Of a stretch of 64,000 nt of DNA, positions 59,065 through 64,000 are shown one piece after another (within the stretch, counting starts at the first letter, position 1; each line of letters starts with the position of its first letter). Location: contig NZ_CABPRU010000011.1 in the NCBI RefSeq assembly GCF_902459705.1, forward strand, positions 1 to 64,000. Direction: 5' to 3'. The position numbers were made by a program, and so were the translations under genes. The DNA is from Pandoraea terrigena (GTDB lineage: Bacteria > Pseudomonadota > Gammaproteobacteria > Burkholderiales > Burkholderiaceae). The notes below the pieces were generated by a model. It saw only the letters and a list, made by a program, of their open reading frames with translations. It was not told where the DNA came from and did not search any database.

Positions 59065-60054
59065 ATGAACAGTAAGATGGAGCGTTTGCTCGGGCCCGTA
59101 GGAGTCATTCCGGACGGACAAATCAACGCACCTATCGGCGACGAGTTGGTGATGCGCACGGGAATCCCCCACCGTGGAGGAAAACTCGCGATCCACGCGT
59201 TCGAGAGCGGATATCCCGTGATGGTCTCGGCAAACGCATTCTTCAATCACAGGACGGGCCGCTTCGACGTGCCGCAGCATTCGCCGCTTCAGGACGTCGA
59301 CGTCGCGCTGGATTCCGCAGGGTTTGTCGCCATGATGAACTTCAAGTCAAAGGGCAGACAAGCTGGTGTCGGGGGGATCTATCCATGGTCGTACGCGGAC
59401 TATCTCGAGCTCGCCGCCGTGCTTCGACCGACTTGGTACAGCGCTATGGACTTGTGCTGCGAACCGGAAGCCACGAACGGTGGGATCCACACGGACTGGC
59501 GTATCAGGGCAACGGCAACGATGCTTGAGGCTCTCCTCCAGATCATCGAAAAGTGGCAGGCCGACTACGCGCTTGAGGGGGCGCGATCGGTGATGATTGC
59601 GAACGACCTCAAGCCGCCGGTGCCGATTTGCCAGGGCTGGGAACTAGACGACTACCTGAAAAGCCTCGACTTAACGATGGAAGTGTGGGACCGGCACACG
59701 TGGCTGGCACCGCCTTCGCTGATGGGTCTCGGTTCGGTCTGTCGACGCGACCTTCACCATCCAAAGTACGGGCTCTTCGCCATTCTCGACGGTCTGGAAG
59801 GACGACTGCCGAGAGGCACGAAGCTGCATCTGTTCGGAGTGAAGGGCGCTGCGCTCGAGCGCGTCAAGATGTACTCCCACATCGTTGCATCGTGCGACAG
59901 CATGGCTTGGGACTACGGAGCGCGACAGGAAGCGTTCCGCCACGGCATCTCCAACAACATGGCACACCGTGCCGAGAAAATGGACACTTGGATGAACACC
60001 GCCATTGAGCGGATGAAACCGAAATCGGGAGACCAATTCCGGCTTGCTTTCTGA
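59065..60054 (+). CDS. DpdA-like deazapurine DNA transglycosylase (TGT fold)
   Basis: A 329-residue protein. Its blocks match the DpdA/tRNA-guanine transglycosylase fold as remembered: the first catalytic Asp in VALDSAGFVAMM, DLCCEPEATN, PVPICQGWELDDYLKSLDL, MGLGSVCRRD, KLHLFGVKGAALERV and the second Asp in ASCDSMAWDYGAR. DpdA enzymes exchange guanine in DNA for the 7-deazaguanine base preQ0, which is then modified to protect DNA from restriction. No preQ0 synthesis gene is in the window, so it would use host queuosine-pathway precursor. It stands alone behind an SD-masking leader. Confidence 0.72.
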   Translation: MNSKMERLLGPVGVIPDGQINAPIGDELVMRTGIPHRGGKLAIHAFESGYPVMVSANAFFNHRTGRFDVPQHSPLQDVDVALDSAGFVAMMNFKSKGRQAGVGGIYPWSYADYLELAAVLRPTWYSAMDLCCEPEATNGGIHTDWRIRATATMLEALLQIIEKWQADYALEGARSVMIANDLKPPVPICQGWELDDYLKSLDLTMEVWDRHTWLAPPSLMGLGSVCRRDLHHPKYGLFAILDGLEGRLPRGTKLHLFGVKGAALERVKMYSHIVASCDSMAWDYGARQEAFRHGISNNMAHRAEKMDTWMNTAIERMKPKSGDQFRLAF

Positions 60055-60155
60055 GCCGACGAAATACGATCCAAGCTTAAACCGAAACGCGCACTGCCCC
60101 ATGGGCGTGCGCGCTTCCGGCATCTCAGAAGGCCCCAGGTCCCCTGAGCTGCAGC

Positions 60156-60191
60156 ATCTCCCTTTATACCGCCCGAGAGGCACGAAGGAGA
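60156..60191 (+). promoter_or_regulatory. SD-masking leader, gene 60197-60412
   Basis: ATCTCCCTTTATACC, hairpin GCCC-gaga-GGC, ACG, AAGGAGAT, AACC, ATG. ATCTCC(C)TT/AAGGAGAT pair with one bulge. Confidence 0.7.
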
Positions 60192-60196
60192 TAACC

Positions 60197-60412
60197 ATGA
60201 AGCACCGCAAGGAATCGCTGACCTCTGACCAAGCCAACGCGCTGCTGACGTTCGCACGTCGCCACGGCCGCTATTGGAAGAAGAAACTCACTGATCTCTG
60301 GCAGACCGGACGCGACGACCGCGAACCGGAAGGTCCGCTGCTGCGCCAGATCCCCAACGGCGGCGGTCACAGTCTGCTCGTCGACTTCCATCTGCCGAAC
60401 GAAGTCCGTTAA
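60197..60412 (+). CDS. Conserved small plasmid protein
   Basis: A 71-residue protein: LTSDQANALLTFARRHGRYW, KKKLTDLWQTGRD, LLRQIPNGGGHSLLVDFHL. I recall this pattern ('LxxFAxxHGRxWKxxLxxxWxxGxD...LLRxxRNxxGxxWL') from small hypothetical proteins on many proteobacterial plasmids and ICEs. The function is unknown. It follows the DpdA-like gene by 140 bases and has its own leader. Confidence 0.62.
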   Translation: MKHRKESLTSDQANALLTFARRHGRYWKKKLTDLWQTGRDDREPEGPLLRQIPNGGGHSLLVDFHLPNEVR

Positions 60413-60515
60413 GCATCAAATCGGAACCACGGAGCGCCAGACACGCCGAGCGCGTGATCTGGCCGATTTCCGTATTGTGTCACCGAAGATTATTTAGAGG
60501 ACGCCCCAGAAGCAT

Positions 60516-60806
60516 TTGACAGAACTACCGTATACAAGCAAATCGACTATCTCAAGCAACGTTATGCCGTTCGCAGCTCCCCTTCTCGAACTGGTTCCCG
60601 CTCTTCCGCCAGGCAAGCTATGGCACTGTGGGGAGTGCTTCCGCATCGCACTTCCGCGCACCAGGCCGGTCGATCCATTGTCGGCGGATGGTCATTACGC
60701 GAGGACGTGGCAGAGCCACTGCTGTGAGGTCCCGCTCGCTACCACCGACCATGATGGCGCGTTGACCGTATGGAACGGCTCTGCGAAAATGCTGGCAGCC
60801 GTTTGA
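60516..60806 (+). CDS. Possible small zinc-binding protein
   Basis: A 96-residue frame from TTG 60516; an ATG at 60564 would give 80 residues. It contains WHCGECFRIALPRT and a later SHCCEVPLA, which could form a zinc site. There is no ribosome site of note. The stop lies inside the 17-base repeat at 60796-60812. Real but uncertain. Confidence 0.4.
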   Translation: MTELPYTSKSTISSNVMPFAAPLLELVPALPPGKLWHCGECFRIALPRTRPVDPLSADGHYARTWQSHCCEVPLATTDHDGALTVWNGSAKMLAAV

Positions 60807-60949
60807 TCGGCAACACATTTCACCGGAATGCCGCTCGCCCTGAGCTTGATCGCGTTCCAGCACCCTGTAAGTCCCATTCTCACGTCAGGTGATCAGACCC
60901 GACGTGACATGTCTGCGCCGGGCGAAGTCCGGCCCAGCCCTATCGGGTA

Positions 60950-60986
60950 CCTCCTTTTTTACCGCCCCATTCGGGCACAAAGGAGG
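60950..60986 (+). promoter_or_regulatory. SD-masking leader, gene 60991-61557
   Basis: CCTCCTTTTTTACCGCCCC-att-CGGGCAC, AAAGGAGG, ATTT, ATG. The arms CCTCCTTT/AAAGGAGG pair perfectly over 8 bases, the longest in the window. Confidence 0.78.
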
Positions 60987-60990
60987 ATTT

Positions 60991-61557
60991 ATGAATAGCA
61001 ACAAGCAAACCGAAAAGCAGCTGCCGACGGTGCAGGAACTGGGTGCCCTGATCATGGAGCGCGCAAAGGCGGCGGAAAAGATCCTGACGGCCGGGATCAA
61101 GCTTCCTGACGCGCACGCGTGGCGGATACCGGATGATGCGCTGTCGTTCTGGGACGGCTGTCCGGTGCGCTCAACCGAAGGGATGGGTTTCTCGTTGTAC
61201 ATCGACCGACAGTTGGTGCCTGGCATGTCCGCTGACGAGATCTACGGCGATCAGGCGACGATTCGCGCGGAGATCCGTCTTTTCATGCCGACAGCGGAGT
61301 ATCGCCACAGCAGGAAGATTTGCAGGTACCGGCACAGCTTGGACGTACGCTTCGCCGCGCACCTCTGGGTGGAAACCGGGCCGCACTGGGCGTTCCAGTC
61401 GACGACGCACCTGGTCGACAACGAGCGATTTGTCTATGCCGATACGCTGGAGGCACTGTGTGCCGCTATCGTAGACCGCGTAAACACCTCGCTCTCGCGC
61501 GCAGTTCAGTGTGTAGCGCGTAAACGTATCGAGACGGCGGAGGACGCATGCGCCTGA
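60991..61557 (+). CDS. Hypothetical protein
   Basis: A 188-residue protein; AAAGGAGG 4-5 bases before the ATG. The N-terminal helix (TVQELGALIMERAKAAEKIL) is followed by a beta-rich part (FSLYIDRQLVPGMSADEIYGD, EIRLFMPTAEYRHSRK, HLWVETGPHWAFQSTTHLVDN) and a helical end. No family is recognised. It overlaps the next gene by 10 bases. Confidence 0.58.
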   Translation: MNSNKQTEKQLPTVQELGALIMERAKAAEKILTAGIKLPDAHAWRIPDDALSFWDGCPVRSTEGMGFSLYIDRQLVPGMSADEIYGDQATIRAEIRLFMPTAEYRHSRKICRYRHSLDVRFAAHLWVETGPHWAFQSTTHLVDNERFVYADTLEALCAAIVDRVNTSLSRAVQCVARKRIETAEDACA

Positions 61558-61742
61558 TCGACGGTCACATCGAGAGCTACACAACCTATATGAAAACGCT
61601 CAACGAGAGTCTGAAGGACGGTCACCCGGCCATGCAGGCGGAAACGCAGGCCTTGATGGTTGCAACGCAGGGCGTGCTGGACAGCCTGCAGAAGTACCAA
61701 CGGGTCGTCGACGGGCTTCGGGTAGCGCAGCACCGTCACTGA
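61548..61742 (+). CDS. Small helical protein
   Basis: A 64-residue product, GGAGG about 6 bases before ATG 61548. It is a single amphipathic helical protein (DGHIESYTTYMKTLNESLKDG, then QALMVATQGVLDSLQKYQRV). It overlaps the preceding gene by 10 bases and is followed by a terminator, so both form one unit. Confidence 0.6.
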   Translation: MRLIDGHIESYTTYMKTLNESLKDGHPAMQAETQALMVATQGVLDSLQKYQRVVDGLRVAQHRH

Positions 61743-61771
61743 CGTGTAGAGCGGCTTAAGCCGAAAGGAAC

Positions 61772-61805
61772 AGGAGGGAGGGATGCCGCAAGGCGTTCCT
61801 CCCTC
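61772..61805 (+). terminator. Terminator-like hairpin
   Basis: GGAGGGAGGgATGCC-gcaa-GGCgttCCTCCCTC, followed by TCCAAATTTA. It lies 30 bases after the small helical protein gene. Confidence 0.6.
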
Positions 61806-61895
61806 TCCAAATTTATGTGCGGGCCTGCTTCGTTGGCTTGCATCTTCAGTGTCACGGGACACACTGACGATGTTCCCATCCTTGGAGGTTCCGCC

Positions 61896-62240
61896 ATGAG
61901 TCAGTCTGCCCAGTCCCTGCCCCGCCACGCCACACGCACGAGCCCATACGCGGACCGAGTTCGTTCAACGCGTGTGTCGGCGACGTCGTACGAGATACGC
62001 ATCGACGGCGAATTCCGCTTCCTTATCGAAGGCGATGAGCAATGGCCTGCCCTGTGGCAACTGTTCGCAGTGATCAATGGTGTCCGCTCCGGCAAGTGCC
62101 TAACGCTTGAGTCCGAACACTTCGACGTGATCGAGCAGCTCGAGCGCGGATGCTTCTGGATGCCGGCGGCCAAGGTGGCTCCGGCACCGCACTCGTCAAG
62201 CCTGACCCGCCACCGCTTCCCGCAGTACCTCCCGGAGTAG
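61896..62240 (+). CDS. Hypothetical protein
   Basis: A 114-residue protein; TGGAGG 7-8 bases before ATG 61896. A basic N-terminus (RHATRTSPYADRVRSTRVSA) is followed by SYEIRIDGEFRFLIEGDEQWPALWQLFAVIN and CLTLESEHFDVIEQLERGCFW, suggesting a small alpha/beta fold. No family is recognised. Upstream is a hairpin CAGTGTC-acg-GGACACACTG. Confidence 0.55.
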   Translation: MSQSAQSLPRHATRTSPYADRVRSTRVSATSYEIRIDGEFRFLIEGDEQWPALWQLFAVINGVRSGKCLTLESEHFDVIEQLERGCFWMPAAKVAPAPHSSSLTRHRFPQYLPE

Positions 62241-62254
62241 CAATGTAAGTTCGA

Positions 62255-62299
62255 ACGATATTTGCAAACCAGCGGAAAATTTCAATCGCTATTTGCGAA
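62255..62299 (+). repeat. Intergenic box, inverted copy of the TTCGCAAATA repeat
   Basis: CGATATTTGCAAACC (62256-62270) and TCGCTATTTGCGAA (62286-62299) are inverted copies of the TCGCAAATA(T/G)CGA box seen at 62739 and 62758. The spacing between boxes is about 18 bases here. Confidence 0.55.
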
Positions 62300-62645
62300 T
62301 GGCGCCCGTCACCCTGAATTCGATCTCGAGATCCTTCAACCGGCGAAACTCGCCGTCGTTCGTCACACGCCAGCCCTGCTCCCACGCTTCACGCAAAGAC
62401 GACTCTAAGCCGGAAGGACACGCAGTAATGGGCTGGCCAGCACGCGCCGCTCGCCCGCCGCCCTCGACATAGGGCCGGGCGCGGAAGTTCTCGAACGTGA
62501 ACAACCAATAATTCGCTTCGTCGCTGCCCGCAACGTAGGGGCAGGCGCTCGCATCCATACCCTGTTCGACCGCAAGAACTGCTTCGCCTTCAATGGCGTC
62601 CCAGTATTCGCCGGACTCAATGCCGTGCGTCATTTCTCGCCCCAT
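62289..62645 (-). CDS. Hypothetical protein, possibly ribosome modulation factor-like
   Basis: A 118-residue protein from ATG 62645 (AAGG 6 bases upstream); ATG 62633 is an alternative. The segment EGEAVLAVEQGMDASACPYV followed by a Trp, and the later ACPSGLESSLREAWEQGWRV, resemble the 'G..A...G.....CPY......W..GW' pattern of the RMF family, in two partial copies. The match is weak and from memory. It is the last gene of a minus-strand group. Confidence 0.5.
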   Translation of the reverse strand: MGREMTHGIESGEYWDAIEGEAVLAVEQGMDASACPYVAGSDEANYWLFTFENFRARPYVEGGGRAARAGQPITACPSGLESSLREAWEQGWRVTNDGEFRRLKDLEIEFRVTGAIRK

Positions 62646-62678
62646 AGAGCCTTGTCGGCCATGAACCCAAGTGATTGA

Positions 62679-62825
62679 TTAATATTGCGATATCTCTTTC
62701 GCAGCAAAAACCCGTTGACCTGCAGGAGTGCGCACGACTCGCAAATATCGAGGGACTTTCGCAAATAGCGATGTGGTTTCCCAATTAGCGGTGGAACCTA
62801 CAACCGCTATGAGGATCAGCGTCAT
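62679..62825 (-). CDS. Doubtful 48-residue protein
   Basis: A short frame from ATG 62825 with ACGGAAAA upstream. The product TLILIAVVGSTANWETTSLF would have one hydrophobic stretch. It is read through the intergenic repeat at 62739-62803, which also occurs at 63312-63379 where the frame is broken, so it is more likely non-coding. Confidence 0.25.
   Translation of the reverse strand: MTLILIAVVGSTANWETTSLFAKVPRYLRVVRTPAGQRVFAAKEISQY
62739..62803. repeat. Intergenic repeat box, copy B
   Basis: TCGCAAATATCGA (62740-62752), TTCGCAAATAGCGA (62758-62771) and TTAGCGGTGGAACCTACAA (62785-62803). The last 19 bases are identical to 63361-63379. On the minus strand the box lies 95-160 bases before the start at 62645. 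Confidence 0.6.
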
Positions 62826-62859
62826 TCGATTTTTCCGTCTTGTCACGCGATTCCGTGGT

Positions 62860-63129
62860 CTAGACGGTCGATTGCTCTTGAGTCGTGCGCCGGAATACCC
62901 ATGTGGCGATCGACGCGGATATGCTCCAAACCAGCTTGAGCATCCATAGGGCGACCACCACACTCGCGCCCCATTGACTCACTCTCTCCAACGTCGTCCC
63001 GGTAGACAACGAGATCCAAATCGATGATCGACCGAGCGAGCCGATTCCAAACCAGACTATCGTAGTCAAGGCGAACACAAGCGCTAGATGCGCAACGCGT
63101 CCCAAAAGCAATGCGAATTTATTCCTCAT
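62860..63129 (-). CDS. Small membrane protein
   Basis: An 89-residue protein. Two hydrophobic helices (FALLLGRVAHLALVFALTTIVW and ASVVVALWMLKLVWSISAS) and a basic C-terminus (WVFRRTTQEQ). The start overlaps the preceding small gene by ATGA, so both are translated in sequence. No family is recognised. Confidence 0.58.
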   Translation of the reverse strand: MRNKFALLLGRVAHLALVFALTTIVWFGIGSLGRSSIWISLSTGTTLERVSQWGASVVVALWMLKLVWSISASIATWVFRRTTQEQSTV

Positions 63130-63287
63130 GATGCTTTCTCCCGCTTTCCGTCGCGCTGGTTCTGTTGATCGACGCGATCAGACAGAGCAAGACGCTGAAG
63201 TTCCTTAGTCCAATCGTTGGCCTGACGGCCAAGGATTGACTTCTGGCGTAATCGCAAGTCATTTATTTTGCTTGTGATAGCGGACAT
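63126..63287 (-). CDS. 53-residue small protein, coupled to a membrane protein gene
   Basis: A short gene from ATG 63287 to TGA 63126-63128, which overlaps the next start. The product is charged and helical (TSKINDLRLRQKSILGRQAN, DWTKELQRLALSDRVDQQNQ). The ATGA junction and protein-like composition are the evidence. The ribosome site is weak. Confidence 0.5.
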   Translation of the reverse strand: MSAITSKINDLRLRQKSILGRQANDWTKELQRLALSDRVDQQNQRDGKREKAS

Positions 63288-63311
63288 TTTAGCGCCCAGA
63301 AGAGCTCGACC

Positions 63312-63379
63312 GGTTCGCAGATATCAACGGGCATTTGTAGATTGCGTTGTGCATTTTCCATTAGCGGTGGAACCTACAA
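63312..63379. repeat. Intergenic repeat box, copy A
   Basis: Contains TTCGCAGATATCAACG (63314-63329) and TTAGCGGTGGAACCTACAA (63361-63379). It aligns with copy B over about 65 bases with one- to two-base gaps. On the minus strand it lies 25-95 bases before the start of the 53-residue gene. Confidence 0.58.
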
Positions 63380-63387
63380 GCACCCCC

Positions 63388-63846
63388 TCAGACGAGTTCG
63401 TGCTGGGTTGCGTCGATTTCCAGTGGCGCAGTAAGGTACCCAAATGTCATGATCTGGCGCAGATATTCCCGCATGAACTGGTCGATCGAGCCAGCCACTT
63501 CGTACTGATGGACGTGGCGACATTCATGCGTCAGGAGGCGCCGCGAGAGGTGCCGCGGCGTGATGAAGATCGCGTAGCCCAGCGCCAGGCCGGCGATGTC
63601 GTGAGTGAGCATGCCGGTGCGGATAGCGACATCGCGGAGCTGCGGATCGTCCGGTATCGGGACCTCGTCGACGAGCGAAAGCCGAATCTTCTCCGGGGCC
63701 GACACACCCACCTGACGGGCATCGTCGAGCTCAGCCGGGGTTAGCGCGCGACCGGCCGCCAGCCCCTTCTTCGCCTGTTCGCTCGCCCATGCGAGTGTCT
63801 TCGGCAGGATGGACTCCAGAAAGCCGTCTTGGATCAGGCCGGTCAT
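63388..63846 (-). CDS. Hypothetical protein with HExxH-like motif
   Basis: A 152-residue protein; AAAGGAGG lies a few bases before ATG 63846. Near the C-terminus RLLTHECRHVHQYEVAGSI matches the zinc metallopeptidase-like HExxH motif in the 'LxHExxHxxQ' form seen in DUF4157-like and other putative peptidases. The preceding part has GYAIFITPRHLSRR. Catalytic function is not proven. The start overlaps the upstream stop by ATGA. Confidence 0.6.
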   Translation of the reverse strand: MTGLIQDGFLESILPKTLAWASEQAKKGLAAGRALTPAELDDARQVGVSAPEKIRLSLVDEVPIPDDPQLRDVAIRTGMLTHDIAGLALGYAIFITPRHLSRRLLTHECRHVHQYEVAGSIDQFMREYLRQIMTFGYLTAPLEIDATQHELV

Positions 63847-64000
63847 GAGGCCTCCTTTGTGCGGCCTTGCCCCGGGAACAGTTCATCAAGGCGGTCCTGC
63901 GCCTGCTTGCGGCTCATCCCATATGGGAACCGCGGTTGCTCGTCCTTCACGGCATCCTGCAGGCAGGCGAGCACATCCGCCTGATCTTTGTTCCGGTCCT
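63843..64000 (-). CDS. Partial gene running off the window end
   Basis: At least 52 residues of a minus-strand gene whose start is outside the window. The visible end is DRNKDQADVLACLQDAVKDE followed by a second helical part ending GQGRTKEAS. It is coupled by ATGA to the HExxH protein gene. No family can be assigned from this part. Confidence 0.55.
   Translation of the reverse strand, partial: DRNKDQADVLACLQDAVKDEQPRFPYGMSRKQAQDRLDELFPGQGRTKEAS

Noticed and set aside
60780-60830. GCCGATCAA within the 17-base repeat as a sigma-28 -10 box (GCCGATAA)
   Set aside because: No TAAA -35 element at the right distance in any copy, and the repeat is palindromic. It was left as a repeat of unknown role.

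Overview
The window looks like part of a large conjugative (mega)plasmid, or a plasmid-like accessory region, from a betaproteobacterium of the Burkholderiales, most likely Burkholderia sensu lato. The evidence is a base composition of roughly 60% GC, an H-NS protein of the short Burkholderia/Ralstonia type, IS5- and IS3-family elements of the kind common in that order, and a cargo typical of conjugative plasmids: SSB, primase-like protein, DNA methyltransferase, DUF932, LPD29, a TraB-like membrane amidase/acyltransferase, a PLD nuclease, and FlhD-like and sigma-28-like regulators. No rRNA, tRNA, CRISPR array, replication initiator or ParAB pair was found.

Layout. 1-5 kb: a surface-polysaccharide fragment on the minus strand (acyltransferase with SGNH domain, H-NS, O-antigen ligase), closed by an IS5-family element. 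5.9-8.4 kb: a TPR membrane protein and a degenerate tyrosine recombinase. 8.5-28.4 kb: a long, mostly minus-strand DNA-metabolism module. It holds a helicase with a coupled partner, an ATP-cone mini-protein, small membrane proteins, a DNA methyltransferase, a Cys-cluster Gp3-like protein, an SbcCD-like pair with a PLD nuclease, SSB and a primase-like protein. 28.7-34 kb: a plus-strand group with a TraB-like protein, a Pro/Gln-rich membrane protein, a bactofilin-like protein, a P-loop kinase-like protein and an EAL phosphodiesterase. 34.3-39.3 kb: DUF932, small genes and a membrane-anchored tandem AAA+ ATPase. 39.3-44.3 kb: a DsbA-like oxidoreductase and a toxin/immunity pair whose toxin is split by an IS3 element, next to an IS5 element. 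44.5-52 kb: small accessory genes, an LPD29 protein and a sigma-28-like factor. 52.6-64 kb: RNase III, FlhD-like, DUF7007-like and DpdA-like genes, then a minus-strand group of small genes with repeated intergenic boxes.

The most distinctive feature is a recurrent 5' leader. Immediately upstream of at least 17 genes, on both strands, a pyrimidine-rich anti-Shine-Dalgarno segment (for example CTCCTTTT) is followed by a small GC hairpin and then by the Shine-Dalgarno sequence (for example AAAGGAG) and the start codon. The outer arms differ from gene to gene but stay complementary (GGCTCCT/AGGAGCC, CTTTTCT/AGAAAAG, TTTCTC/GAGAAA, TGCTCCA/TGGAGCA, CCTCCTTT/AAAGGAGG). This is the covariation expected of a selected RNA structure that hides the ribosome-binding site. 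It marks the small-protein and DNA-metabolism genes and is absent from the polysaccharide, IS, toxin and TraB-region genes. A second perfect hairpin often sits just upstream. With an RNase III gene in the same window, this suggests (inference) a shared post-transcriptional control of a plasmid regulon.

Other notable items are an ATP-cone fused directly to a NrdA-like cysteine tail with no catalytic domain, a DpdA-like 7-deazaguanine transglycosylase without preQ0 genes nearby, and a set of FlhD-, sigma-28- and possibly AcaB-like regulators reminiscent of transfer control in SXT/IncC elements. Family assignments are from memory of motifs. No search was run.
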